A stretch of 22,603 nucleotides of DNA from CAZXVW01 sp964644025 (lineage in GTDB: Bacteria > Acidobacteriota > Terriglobia > Bryobacterales > Bryobacteraceae): NCBI GenBank assembly GCA_964644025.1, contig CAZXVW010000051.1, forward strand, positions 1 through 22,603. Reading direction: 5' to 3'. The stretch's first letter is position 1. Every line of letters starts with the position of its first letter. The notes under the pieces are model-generated. The model saw nothing but the letters and a program-made list of their open reading frames with translations, made no database searches and was not told the DNA's origin. The position numbers and the translations under genes are program-made. This document shows, in pieces, positions 1 to 8,131 of the stretch.

Positions 1-119
1 CAACCACGGACCAGCAACCAGCGCCCGGCGCGAGTTTACTAACAATCCGACCCCGACCGTGCTTTCGGTGACTTCCGGGGCCTCTGCCACCGGTGGTTTG
101 TCCTGGTTTAGCGATTCAG

Positions 120-169
120 GATTGCCCCCACATTTGGCGCGGAGGGGAAGACTGCCCCCACATTTGGCG
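120..169. repeat. Direct repeat pair, mobile-element-end-like
   Basis: A 20-base unit (120-139) recurs at 150-169 with one difference; 17 bases (TGCCCCCACATTTGGCG) are identical at 123-139 and 153-169, a 30-bp period. Closely spaced imperfect repeats of this kind occur at the ends of some insertion sequences, for example the multiple terminal repeats of IS21-type elements. No transposase is visible inside the window, so the element class is a guess. The repeats lie about 40 bp beyond the 3' end of the neighbouring tRNA gene, a common integration position. Confidence 0.5.
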
Positions 170-186
170 GAGAGCCGCGGAGAGCC
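167..186. repeat. 10-bp tandem duplication
   Basis: GCGGAGAGCC occurs twice head to tail (167-176 and 177-186), directly after the second copy of the larger direct repeat. It may be part of the same element end or a simple local duplication. No function can be assigned. Confidence 0.5.
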
Positions 187-210
187 GTCGTTCTGAATGA
201 ACCGGAAAGA

Positions 211-286
211 TGGAGCCACCCGCCGGGATCGAACCGGCGACCTGCTGATTACGAATCAGCCGCTCTGCCAACTGAGCTAGGGTGGC
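211..286 (-). tRNA. tRNA-Thr (anticodon CGU)
   Basis: On the minus strand the sequence folds as a standard 76-nt tRNA. The acceptor stem is GCCACCC pairing with GGGTGGC, the D-arm contains AGCTCAGTTGGCAGAGC, and the anticodon stem GCTGA/TCAGC encloses the loop TTCGTAA, which gives anticodon CGT. The T-arm contains GGTTCGATCC, followed by discriminator T and an encoded CCA at 213-211. CGU reads the ACG threonine codon. The 3' end points at the repeats at 120-169, so this tRNA may have served as an attachment site. Confidence 0.95.
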
Positions 287-373
287 TCGGGAAGGCTTTT
301 TCTATTTTACTACAGCAGTGGCGGCGCGGCCGAGCCACGGCTATCGCCGCCAGCACCGGCGGCAGGCCAGCCC

Positions 374-1501
374 CTACAGGACGGCGACGAGTTTGGCGAG
401 CAGGGCGATGCGGTCCGGGATGCGGTCCACCAAGATGCTTTCACCGGGGGCGTGGGCGCCTTCGCCGACCCCGCCCAGCCCGTCAAGGGTAGGCACGCCG
501 AGCGCGGCGGTGAAGTTGCCGTCCGAGCCGCCGCCAGTGGCCGCCTCGCCCAGTTCGACGCCGAGTTCGGCGGCCAGCGCGCGGGCGGTACGAAACAGGC
601 GCCGGATCGCCGGGGTCCGCACCATCGGCGGCCGCTTCAACCCACCGGAGATCTCTAGCCGGCAGCGGGGGTCGAAGGGTTTCAGGCGATGGAACTTGCC
701 CTCCACCAACCGGAAGTCCGCCATCCTGGCGATACGCACGTCAAAGACAGCCCGCGCCTCCGAAGCCACCACGTTCGCCCCCGTCCCGCCCGAGATGAGG
801 CCAGGATTCACCGTGATCCCCTTCTCCAGGCGCGTGAAGCCGGCGATGCGGCTGACCTGCCGGGCCAGTTCGACGATGGCACTGGCGCCGGCGGCGAAGT
901 CGATTCCCGCGTGGGCGGCCCGGCCGTGGACGGTCACGGTGTACTGGCCGCCGCCTTTCCGGGCGGTTTTCAGTTTCCCATCCAGGCCTGCGCCGGGCTC
1001 GACGACCAGAACCGCCGTACTGCGCCGGGCCTCGCGCTCGACCAGCGCCCGGGAGGCGGAGCTGCCGGTTTCTTCATCCGTGGTGAGCAGCAGCGCCACA
1101 CGCCGGCGGATGGGCATCTCCAGCTCTTTGAGCGCGCGCATCGCGAACAGGAAGAACGCGATGCCGGATTTCATGTCCAGAACGCCGGGACCCCAGAGGC
1201 GGCCGCCGCGCTGGCGGAATGGCATCCTGGCGAGCGTGCCAACCGGCCAGACCGTGTCCATGTGCCCCAGGGCCAGGATGCGGCCTTCGGGGCGCTTTCC
1301 GGGAAAGCGGAACTCGCAGAGGAGTTGACCGGCCTTGAATTTTCGTGTTTTGGCGACGCCGGCGACTTCGGCGGCCACCAGCTCCGCCATCCGGCCGAGG
1401 CCAGCGGCGTCTCCGGTGGGCGACTCGCATTCCACCAGTTTGCGGATGAGGCGGATGACGGGGCCGCGGTGCGCGCGCGCGTAAGCAAGAAGAGGATCCA
1501 T
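374..1501 (-). CDS. M20 family zinc metallopeptidase, carboxypeptidase G2-like
   Basis: A 375-residue protein of the M20/M28 dinuclear-zinc amidohydrolases, closest in motif style to glutamate carboxypeptidase (CPG2). Visible motifs are GHMDTVWP (His80), GVLDMKSG (bridging Asp109), TTDEETGS (catalytic Glu143, metal Glu144), VVEPG (Glu168) and GEGAHAPGES (His350). The spacing of these residues matches the CPG2 set. Residues about 180-290 would be the dimerisation lid (GRAAHAG, ISGGTGANVV). There is no signal peptide, so the product is probably cytoplasmic and hydrolyses a C-terminal or N-acyl amino acid bond; the substrate is unknown. The ATG has no clear Shine-Dalgarno and lies 24 bp from the divergent fabZ start. 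It could also be annotated as an ArgE/DapE-type deacylase. Confidence 0.9.
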   Translation of the reverse strand: MDPLLAYARAHRGPVIRLIRKLVECESPTGDAAGLGRMAELVAAEVAGVAKTRKFKAGQLLCEFRFPGKRPEGRILALGHMDTVWPVGTLARMPFRQRGGRLWGPGVLDMKSGIAFFLFAMRALKELEMPIRRRVALLLTTDEETGSSASRALVEREARRSTAVLVVEPGAGLDGKLKTARKGGGQYTVTVHGRAAHAGIDFAAGASAIVELARQVSRIAGFTRLEKGITVNPGLISGGTGANVVASEARAVFDVRIARMADFRLVEGKFHRLKPFDPRCRLEISGGLKRPPMVRTPAIRRLFRTARALAAELGVELGEAATGGGSDGNFTAALGVPTLDGLGGVGEGAHAPGESILVDRIPDRIALLAKLVAVL

Positions 1502-1505
1502 CGCT

Positions 1506-1515
1506 TGTTATAATA
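1506..1515. promoter_or_regulatory. Bidirectional promoter core with palindromic -10
   Basis: The plus strand reads TGTTATAAT (1506-1514), a perfect extended -10 (TGnTATAAT). The minus strand of the same bases reads TATTAT (1515-1510), five of six matches to the -10 consensus. The plus start point would fall near 1521, five bases before the fabZ ATG. The minus start point would fall near 1503, next to the peptidase ATG at 1501. Neither gene has a recognisable ribosome binding site, so both mRNAs may be leaderless or nearly so. No -35 consensus is seen, which an extended -10 can tolerate. Confidence 0.55.
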
Positions 1516-1525
1516 GCGGCACTAC

Positions 1526-1990
1526 ATGCCCACGTTGGATATTGTTGACATCCGGGAGATTCTGCCGCACCGTTATCCGTTCCTGCTGGTTGACCGCATC
1601 GTGGAACTGGAAGAGGCCCGCATTGTCGGCATCAAGAACGTGACGGGCAATGAACCATTCTTTATGGGTCACTTTCCCGATTTCCCAGTGATGCCGGGGG
1701 TGCTGATCATCGAGGCGATGGCTCAAACAGCAGGCGTACTGGTGCTGCGGAGGCTGAAAGACCGGGACAAGAAGCTGGTCTTCCTGGCCTCGATCGAGCA
1801 GGCCAAGTTCCGCAAGCCGGTGGTGCCGGGAGACCAGCTCCGCATGGAGATGGTAATTGACCGGCTGAAGGCCACGGTGGTGAAGATGCACGGCAAGGCG
1901 ACCGTGGACGGGGCCGTGGTCGCCGAGGTCACGGTGATGTGCACGCTGGGGCCGAAGCCGGAGAATCCGGGCTCCGGTAACGGGGGCTGA
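1526..1990 (+). CDS. fabZ: 3-hydroxyacyl-[acyl-carrier-protein] dehydratase FabZ
   Basis: A 154-residue hot-dog-fold dehydratase that removes water from (3R)-hydroxyacyl-ACP in type II fatty acid synthesis. The N-terminus DIREILPHRYPFLLVDR is typical of the family. The active site is in GHFPDFPVMPGVLIIEAMAQ, with catalytic His49 and Glu63. The length is normal for FabZ. It stands first in a plus-strand lipid A cluster, nine bases before lpxA. This is a common arrangement because FabZ and LpxA compete for the same 3-hydroxyacyl-ACP pool. The ATG at 1526 fits the family N-terminus even though no Shine-Dalgarno precedes it. Confidence 0.97.
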   Translation: MPTLDIVDIREILPHRYPFLLVDRIVELEEARIVGIKNVTGNEPFFMGHFPDFPVMPGVLIIEAMAQTAGVLVLRRLKDRDKKLVFLASIEQAKFRKPVVPGDQLRMEMVIDRLKATVVKMHGKATVDGAVVAEVTVMCTLGPKPENPGSGNGG

Positions 1991-1999
1991 GGCCTGGCC

Positions 2000-2776
2000 A
2001 TGCCGATCCATCCGACCGCGATCGTCGATCCGGCCGCCCGGATAGCCGAGTCCGCCGACATCGGGCCCTACTCGATCGTCGGGCCGGAAGTTGAAATCGG
2101 AGCGGGCACCCGGCTGATGGGGCACGTCTACCTGGAGGGGCCGACCTGGATTGGCGAAGACAACATTTTCTTCCCGTACTCGACGGTTGGCGTGGCCTCC
2201 CAGGATCTGAAGTATAAGGGTGAACGGGCCGAGACGCGGATCGGAAACCGGAACCGGATCCGCGAGTTCGTCACCATTCACCGGGGGACACAAGGAGGCG
2301 GACTGGTGACCGGGATCGGGGATGATAACTTGCTGATGGCTTACGTTCACGTGGCGCACGACGCACGGGTTGCCAGCCACACGGTGCTGGCCAACGGCGT
2401 GACGGTGGGCGGTCACGTGGTGATCGGGGATTGGGCGGTGATCGGCGCCTTCAGCGGGATCCACCAGTTCTGCCGCGTGGGACGGCATGCGATGATTGGC
2501 GGCTACAGCGTCATCACGCAGGACGTGGCGCCTTTTTCGATGACGGTCAGCCCGCGGGAAAGCAAGGTATTCGGGGCGAACAAGACGGGGCTAGAGCGGC
2601 GGGGGTTCCCGGCCGCGACGATCCAACGCCTGCAAAAAGCCTTCCGGCTGCTGACGCACTCGAAGCTCAACACCGCCCAGGCGATCGAGCAGATCCGGAG
2701 CGAGATACCGGATTGCCCCGAGGTGGAAGAACTGATCGAGTTCATCGAGACCTCCGAGCGTGGCGTGATCAAATGA
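2000..2776 (+). CDS. lpxA: Acyl-ACP--UDP-N-acetylglucosamine O-acyltransferase LpxA
   Basis: A 258-residue left-handed beta-helix acyltransferase that catalyses the first step of lipid A synthesis, moving a 3-hydroxyacyl chain from ACP to UDP-GlcNAc. Hexapeptide repeats fill residues 1 to about 185, and a helical C-terminal domain follows. Catalytic His120 (E. coli His125) lies in VHVAHDARV and His155 (E. coli His160) in GIHQFC. Gly168 aligns with the E. coli chain-length ruler Gly173, consistent with a long hydroxyacyl chain. The position of E. coli Glu200 is Thr196 here (FGANKTGLERRGF), a change near the nucleotide-sugar site. The stop codon overlaps the lpxI start (ATGA), indicating translational coupling. 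Confidence 0.96.
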   Translation: MPIHPTAIVDPAARIAESADIGPYSIVGPEVEIGAGTRLMGHVYLEGPTWIGEDNIFFPYSTVGVASQDLKYKGERAETRIGNRNRIREFVTIHRGTQGGGLVTGIGDDNLLMAYVHVAHDARVASHTVLANGVTVGGHVVIGDWAVIGAFSGIHQFCRVGRHAMIGGYSVITQDVAPFSMTVSPRESKVFGANKTGLERRGFPAATIQRLQKAFRLLTHSKLNTAQAIEQIRSEIPDCPEVEELIEFIETSERGVIK

Positions 2777-3588
2777 ACAAGTACGGGCTGATCGCCGGCA
2801 ATGGCCGTTTCCCGATCCTGGCGCTGGAGTCGGCCCGGCGGCTCGGGCACACGGTGGTCGCCATTGGGATCAAGGAGGAGGCCCCGGCCGAGATCGAGCC
2901 GCTGGCGTGGCGGTGCTACTGGATTTCGCTGGGCGAACTCGGCAAGCTGATCGAGATCCTTCACCGGGAGGGGATTTCCGAGGTGGTGATGGCGGGCCAG
3001 GTGAAACACGCCAGCATCTTCTCGGCCATCAAGCCCGACTGGCGGCTGATGAAGCTGCTGGCGTCGCTGGCGACGAAGAACACCGATTCGCTGATCGGCG
3101 CCGTGGCGAAGGCGCTGGCCGAGGAAGGAATCCATCTGAGTGACTCGACAGCGCTGCTCAAGCCGCTGCTGGCGGACGCCGGGGCGATGACGAAGCGCAA
3201 ACCCACCCGGGAAGAAGAGGCCGACGTGGCCTATGGCCGGCGGATAGCCAACGTACTGGCAGGTTTTGACGTCGGCCAGAGCGTGGCGGTGTGCGAGGGC
3301 GCCTGCGTCGCCGTCGAGGCTATGGAAGGAACCGACTCGATGCTGAGAAGAGCGGCCGAGATCGCCGCCGGGCGTGCGCTGCGGCTGGTGAAGGTTTCCC
3401 GGCGGCGCCATCACCTCCTGTTCGACGTGCCGGTGGCCGGGCCAGACACCGTCGCCGTGATGCGGGAGACGGGGACCACCGTGCTGGCGGTGGACGCGGG
3501 CCGGACGCTGCTGCTGGACCGGGAGGAGATGCTCGCCGCCGCGGACCGGGCCGGGATCGTGGTGGCGGGCTACGAACCCGAGGATTGA
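2773..3588 (+). CDS. lpxI: UDP-2,3-diacylglucosamine pyrophosphatase LpxI
   Basis: A 271-residue LpxI-family (DUF1009) enzyme that hydrolyses UDP-2,3-diacylglucosamine to lipid X and UMP; it replaces LpxH in many non-enteric bacteria. The N-terminus MNKYGLIAGNGRFP, the central VVMAGQVKH and the segment VCEGACVAVEAMEGTDSMLRR are family hallmarks. Asp218 in LFDVP is likely the catalytic aspartate (Asp225 in Caulobacter). The preceding stretch reads RRRHHLLFDVP, whereas my recollection of the family is a KPxQDxRFDxP-like pattern, so this part has diverged. The ATG at 2773 overlaps the lpxA stop. The last 19 bp overlap the 3' end of the convergent kinase gene. Confidence 0.92.
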   Translation: MNKYGLIAGNGRFPILALESARRLGHTVVAIGIKEEAPAEIEPLAWRCYWISLGELGKLIEILHREGISEVVMAGQVKHASIFSAIKPDWRLMKLLASLATKNTDSLIGAVAKALAEEGIHLSDSTALLKPLLADAGAMTKRKPTREEEADVAYGRRIANVLAGFDVGQSVAVCEGACVAVEAMEGTDSMLRRAAEIAAGRALRLVKVSRRRHHLLFDVPVAGPDTVAVMRETGTTVLAVDAGRTLLLDREEMLAAADRAGIVVAGYEPED

Positions 3589-6500
3589 GGGGCGGACATC
3601 ACGCTGGCGATGGCGGCCCGGAGCTCAGCGGCACGAACCGGCTTCGCAACAAAGGCATCCATGCCCACCTGGAAGCAGCGCTGGCGGTCGTCTTTCATCA
3701 CGTGGGCGGTCATGGCGATGATGGGCAAGCGCCGGCCACCGTCCTCGCGGGCCCGAATCGCCGCCGTGGCCTGGAGGCCGTCCATCACGGGCATCTGGAG
3801 ATCCATCAGCACCAGATCGAAACGGTCGCGCTCGAGCGCGGCCAGAGCCTGTCTGCCGTCGCCCACGGCGACGACCTCGTGCCCGAACTTTTCAAGCAAC
3901 CTCACGGCCAGTTTCTGGTTCACCCGGTTGTCCTCGGCCAGGAGGATCTTGAGCCGGGCCCGCACCTGATCCCGGGCCGACTCTCGTTCCGCTGGGCGCG
4001 CACCGTGGGAGGCGGAGGATGGAAGGCCGAATGCGGCGGTGAAATGGAATGTGCTTCCCTGCCCCGGCGCGCTTTCCACCCAGATCCGGCCGCTCATCAT
4101 TTCCACCAGCCGGCGGCAGATAGCCAACCCGAGGCCAGTGCCGCCGTACTGGCGGGTCGTGGAGCCGTCGGCCTGTCGGAATGCTTCGAAAATGGCCTCC
4201 TGCTTCTCCCGCGGCACACCGATGCCGGTGTCCTGGACGGCGAAATGAAGTCCGATCTCGTCCCCCCGGCGGAAGCTGACTTCGACCAACACCCGAACGC
4301 CTCCCTTCTGGGTGAACTTGACCGCGTTACCGACCAGGTTCACTAATACCTGGCGCAAGCGGACGGGGTCGCCCGTCACCTTGCCGGGAACATCCGCCTG
4401 GATCCGGGAACTCGTTTGCAAGCCCTTCCGGCGAGCGGCGACGGCGAGAAGCTGGAGGGATTCCTTCACGCACTGGCGTACCGAGAAGTCCTCCTGCAAC
4501 AGGTCGAGACGGTTTGCTTCAATCTTGGAGAAATCGAGAATGTCGTTCAGCAATGCCAGCAGCGAGTCCGCCGAGGATCTGGCTTCCTCGATCAATTCAC
4601 GCTGCTCGGGGTTGAGACCGGTTGCCAGAGCCAGTTCCGTCATTCCGAGGATTCCATTCATCGGCGTGCGGATCTCATGGCTCATATTGGCGAGGAACTC
4701 ACTCTTGAGCCTATTAGCTTCCTCGGCCCGGACCTTCTGGTAGGCAAGTTCCCGCGTCCTCTCGTTGACGACGGTCTCCAGGCGCCGTTGTTCGGCCGCC
4801 ATGTGGCGCACGCGTTTCCGGAACAGCCTGACTGCGGCCAAGGCCAGCAGAGCGGCTGCCAGCGCACGAAGCCACCAGAGGTTCCACCAGGGCGGCTGGA
4901 TCCGGAAGGAGATGCGGGCGGGGGCCGCGCTCCAGGTTCCGCCAGGGCCGCGGGCTGTTACCTCGAAAGTGTAATCACCGTCAGGGAGGCTTGCATAGCG
5001 GACCTCGCGCTGGTCGGTTTCCACCCAGCCTTCGTCCAAACCCACCAGGTGGTAGCGGAAGCGGACTTCGTCCGGGTCACGGAAGGTGAGCGCGGCAAAG
5101 CGCACCAGCAGCGATCTCTGCTGGTAGGGGACCTCCCACGGTCCGACGGCGGGATCGCGGGCGGAATCTCCCAACTGGAAGTGAGTGACCACGACCGGCG
5201 GAACGAATGCCGGCGGCTCCAGGCGAGGCGGGCGGAAGTGGGAAAGGCCGCGGCTGGTACCGATCCATACGCCCCCGTCGGCGTCGGCAAGTAATGACGC
5301 AGCGTCACAATCATCCCAGATGAGGCCGTCGGAGCTATCGTAGTGGCGCCAGTGTTTTCCGTCAAAGACATCGACGCCCCAATCGCTCCCGGCCCAGAGG
5401 TTTCCGTGGGCGTCCACCGTCAGCGAGACACTGTTGAGTGAGCGCAAGCCGTTGGAGCGATCGAAGTGGGTGAGGTGAAGGCGGCCGTTTTGCAGCCGGG
5501 AGCGGGAAACGCCGAGGGCCATCCGGTATCCGATCCAGAGCACATCGCCCGGAGCCGCCGCCAGGTAGGCTACGCGGTTGCTGAGTAAGCCGTCGGCGGT
5601 GGTGAATCGCCGCCAGTTCCCCTGGGAGAACAGCGCCAGCCCGCGAGTGCCCGACACCCATACGCGCCCTTGCCGGTCCTCAATACATTGGTAGAAGGCC
5701 TCGCCATCGTTGGTACCGGCGGGCCGGAGGCGCTCGAAGCGAATGGCGCCCGTCAGAGGCGTGCTGCGAAACAGACCTTTCCGGCTGGAGACCCATAGCC
5801 TGTCGCGGCTATCCAGGAACAGGTTGTTGATTCGCTCGGCAGCGATTCCCTGTGGCGGACCATAGCGGGTGATCTTTCCAGTCCGAGGATTCAGGCAAGC
5901 CAGTCCACCCGGTGAACTCCCGGTCCAAATGAAACCGCGGGGGCCCACGGCGACGCCACGCACCCGGTCGCCGCCCAACCCATCCCGCTCGGTCCAGACC
6001 CTCCATTTCCGCCCGGTGAGGGGCATCCGGTTCAAACCGCCGTCAGTACCGATCCACAAGGCGCCAGCCGCGTCGCGGCGGATATCCCAAATGACCTCGT
6101 TGCTCAGGCCGTCGGCCCGGGTCCAGCTTTCCCAGCACTGGTCTCCGAGCCAGCGAATCAGACCTCCGCCCTGGCTGCCAATCCAGGTTATACCCTCCTT
6201 GTCCACCAGCGCGATAGAGGTGCTGTTTGTGGGCAGGCCCTGGCGATGGCCGATCACCTGCCAGCCCTGAGCGGTTTGGCGATAGAGGCCATCATCGGTG
6301 GGCACCAGCAGCCTTCCGTCGCGGCCCAGACTCAACGAGCCGAATTCGGCCGACTGCGGGAACCGCTGCCCCGGTGACACGAAGCGGGCGCTGCCGGGCC
6401 GAAGGACCAACAGGCGCCGTGAACTGCGTATCCAAATGTTTCCCCGGCCATCGGCGACGATAGCGTCCCAGCGCCCTGGGGGGACTCCGGTGTCCTTTCC

Positions 6501-7163
6501 AAAGACATGGACTTGCCCTGCCTCCAGTCGGCACAGAGCTCGTCGACAGCCGTACCAGATCACGCCGCCAGGGTCTACGTAAACACTCCAAACAGGCCCA
6601 GGGGGCGCCCCCGGAGGCGGTGGCAGGGGACTGAAGCGGTACCCGGCAGCCGTCCGCCGCCCGGCGTAAAGCCCTTTTCTGGTGGCGACGTAGACGCGTC
6701 CCTCGCGGTCCGAGGCGATGCCGGACCACCCGCGCAGTTCGGCGTCATCGTCAAGCTGGACCGGGACAAAACGCTCCCCGGCGCGGCGAGCAAGACCGGC
6801 GCGGGTGGCCACCCAAAGCGTGCCGTCCGGGCCCTCGTGCAACGAGCGCACCCAGGGGCTGGGCAGCCCGTCCGCCCGCGTATATTCGCGAAACCATTTC
6901 CCATCGAAGCGGAACAGCCCGTTTTGTGTGCCGGCCCAAAGAAACCCTGTCTTATCCTGGAGCAGACATTCGATGACCAGGTTGTTCAGCCCCTCCCCGT
7001 GGCCGTAACGGTGGAAGCTATATCGCTGCGCCCATCCGGCCAGGGGCAGCAACAGGGCCAGGGCGGCAATTACACGAAATCGCACTATAGCACTAATCTT
7101 TTCGGCAAGCTGATACCTTAACAATAGTGAATTATGCAACCAGCAATGTTGGCCGCTCGGCAA
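3570..7163 (-). CDS. Hybrid sensor histidine kinase with two-component-propeller sensor
   Basis: A membrane-bound hybrid kinase of 1,197 codons from the most upstream start. The order is signal peptide; periplasmic beta-propeller repeats (many DxxGxxWxGT-type units, about residues 45-660); Y_Y_Y domain (about 690-755); transmembrane helix (about 760-781); coiled linker; HisKA (phospho-acceptor His829 in MSHEIRTP); HATPase (about 930-1045, with DTGIGV and GGTGLGLAI); receiver domain with phospho-acceptor Asp1121 (LVLMDLQMP). Position 7163 is a TTG codon. An internal GTG at 7085 would give a normal signal peptide (MRFRVIAALALLLPLAGWA, cut before Q) and is the more plausible start, making about 1,171 residues. 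There is no DNA-binding domain, so it must pass phosphate to a partner or act through its receiver. The ligand is unknown. Confidence 0.93.
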   Translation of the reverse strand: MPSGQHCWLHNSLLLRYQLAEKISAIVRFRVIAALALLLPLAGWAQRYSFHRYGHGEGLNNLVIECLLQDKTGFLWAGTQNGLFRFDGKWFREYTRADGLPSPWVRSLHEGPDGTLWVATRAGLARRAGERFVPVQLDDDAELRGWSGIASDREGRVYVATRKGLYAGRRTAAGYRFSPLPPPPGAPPGPVWSVYVDPGGVIWYGCRRALCRLEAGQVHVFGKDTGVPPGRWDAIVADGRGNIWIRSSRRLLVLRPGSARFVSPGQRFPQSAEFGSLSLGRDGRLLVPTDDGLYRQTAQGWQVIGHRQGLPTNSTSIALVDKEGITWIGSQGGGLIRWLGDQCWESWTRADGLSNEVIWDIRRDAAGALWIGTDGGLNRMPLTGRKWRVWTERDGLGGDRVRGVAVGPRGFIWTGSSPGGLACLNPRTGKITRYGPPQGIAAERINNLFLDSRDRLWVSSRKGLFRSTPLTGAIRFERLRPAGTNDGEAFYQCIEDRQGRVWVSGTRGLALFSQGNWRRFTTADGLLSNRVAYLAAAPGDVLWIGYRMALGVSRSRLQNGRLHLTHFDRSNGLRSLNSVSLTVDAHGNLWAGSDWGVDVFDGKHWRHYDSSDGLIWDDCDAASLLADADGGVWIGTSRGLSHFRPPRLEPPAFVPPVVVTHFQLGDSARDPAVGPWEVPYQQRSLLVRFAALTFRDPDEVRFRYHLVGLDEGWVETDQREVRYASLPDGDYTFEVTARGPGGTWSAAPARISFRIQPPWWNLWWLRALAAALLALAAVRLFRKRVRHMAAEQRRLETVVNERTRELAYQKVRAEEANRLKSEFLANMSHEIRTPMNGILGMTELALATGLNPEQRELIEEARSSADSLLALLNDILDFSKIEANRLDLLQEDFSVRQCVKESLQLLAVAARRKGLQTSSRIQADVPGKVTGDPVRLRQVLVNLVGNAVKFTQKGGVRVLVEVSFRRGDEIGLHFAVQDTGIGVPREKQEAIFEAFRQADGSTTRQYGGTGLGLAICRRLVEMMSGRIWVESAPGQGSTFHFTAAFGLPSSASHGARPAERESARDQVRARLKILLAEDNRVNQKLAVRLLEKFGHEVVAVGDGRQALAALERDRFDLVLMDLQMPVMDGLQATAAIRAREDGGRRLPIIAMTAHVMKDDRQRCFQVGMDAFVAKPVRAAELRAAIASVMSAPQSSGS

Positions 7164-7168
7164 CGCCC

Positions 7169-7175
7169 GGAGGAG
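7169..7175 (+). promoter_or_regulatory. Ribosome binding site deciding the Gfo/Idh start
   Basis: GGAGGAG ends two bases before the ATG at 7178. The frame is open upstream to 7127, but this strong Shine-Dalgarno and the family N-terminus (IRVAVIGAGAFG) place the start at 7178. Confidence 0.75.
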
Positions 7176-7177
7176 CG

Positions 7178-8131
7178 ATGAACACGATTCGAGTGGCGGT
7201 GATCGGGGCTGGCGCCTTTGGGCGGAACCATTTGCGCGTCCTGCATGATTTGCCGAGGGCGAAACTGGTGGCGGCGGTTGACCGGGATCTTGGCCGGGCC
7301 GCGAACGCGGCAGCCGAGTTCTCCTGCCGCGCCTGCGCCCATTGGCGGGAGGTGGCCGCCGAGATCGACGCCGCCGTGGTGGCCGTACCGACCTCAGCGC
7401 ACGCCGAGGTGGCGGGGGAACTGCTCGAAGCCGGAGTGGACGTGCTGGTGGAAAAGCCGATTACGCCGGACGCGGCTTCGGCCCGCCGGTTGATCGCCAC
7501 GGCGGAATCCGGGGGGCGGATCTTGCAGGTGGGCCACCTGGAAAGCTTCAACCCGGCCGTAACGGCCCTCCGGGAAATTGCGACGCTCCCGCTGTTTTTC
7601 GAGATCCACCGGATGAGCGTGTTCACACCGCGGAGCCTGGACATCGACGTGGTGCTGGACCTGATGATTCACGACATCGGCATCGTACTTTCTCTGACCG
7701 GCCAGATGCCGGAGGAGATTCGGGCAGCCGGCATCTCGATACTTACGCCGAAGGTCGACATTGCCAACGCGCGCCTGGCCTTTCCCTCAGGTTGTGTAGC
7801 CAACCTGGCGGCCAGCCGCGTCTCCACGGAAAGAATTCGCAAGTTGCGGCTGTTCCAGCCGGGGCAGTATGTCTCGATCGATTACCAGCGCCAGGACGCG
7901 CTGGTTTTTCGCGTTTCGGCGGACCGGCAGATCCGGTTCGAGCCTTTGCCGGTGAACAAGGATGAGCCGTTGCGGCTGGAGCTGGCCTCCTTCCTGGAGT
8001 GTGTGGCCAGTCGGCGAGCACCGGAGGTCGACGGGCGGCAGGCGCTGGCGGCGCTGGAGGTGAGCCTGGGGATTCTTGCTAAAATCGAGGAGCACGCGCA
8101 GGTTGTTGCTCGTTCCGTTTCAAAGCTTTAG
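7178..8131 (+). CDS. Gfo/Idh/MocA family NAD(P)-dependent oxidoreductase
   Basis: A 317-residue sugar dehydrogenase of the Gfo/Idh/MocA family. The Rossmann nucleotide site is AVIGAGAFGRNH (about residues 7-18), the conserved EKP is at 92-94 (VLVEKPIT), and the catalytic-region motif is DLMIHDIGIVL (His165, Asp166). The substrate cannot be read from sequence. Its position beyond lpxI recalls GnnA, the UDP-GlcNAc 3-dehydrogenase that with the aminotransferase GnnB makes UDP-GlcNAc3N for amide-linked lipid A. No GnnB is present in the window, so the GnnA role is only a hypothesis. It is transcribed divergently from the hybrid kinase and followed by the TonB-like gene after 75 bp. Confidence 0.85.
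   Translation: MNTIRVAVIGAGAFGRNHLRVLHDLPRAKLVAAVDRDLGRAANAAAEFSCRACAHWREVAAEIDAAVVAVPTSAHAEVAGELLEAGVDVLVEKPITPDAASARRLIATAESGGRILQVGHLESFNPAVTALREIATLPLFFEIHRMSVFTPRSLDIDVVLDLMIHDIGIVLSLTGQMPEEIRAAGISILTPKVDIANARLAFPSGCVANLAASRVSTERIRKLRLFQPGQYVSIDYQRQDALVFRVSADRQIRFEPLPVNKDEPLRLELASFLECVASRRAPEVDGRQALAALEVSLGILAKIEEHAQVVARSVSKL

Noticed and set aside
2..196. A partial gene at the left edge
   Set aside because: The frame is open but runs through the direct repeats and shows no recognisable protein features.
689..1513. A 274-codon open frame on the plus strand
   Set aside because: It is antisense to the M20 peptidase, whose motifs are clear. Long antisense frames are common in GC-rich DNA.
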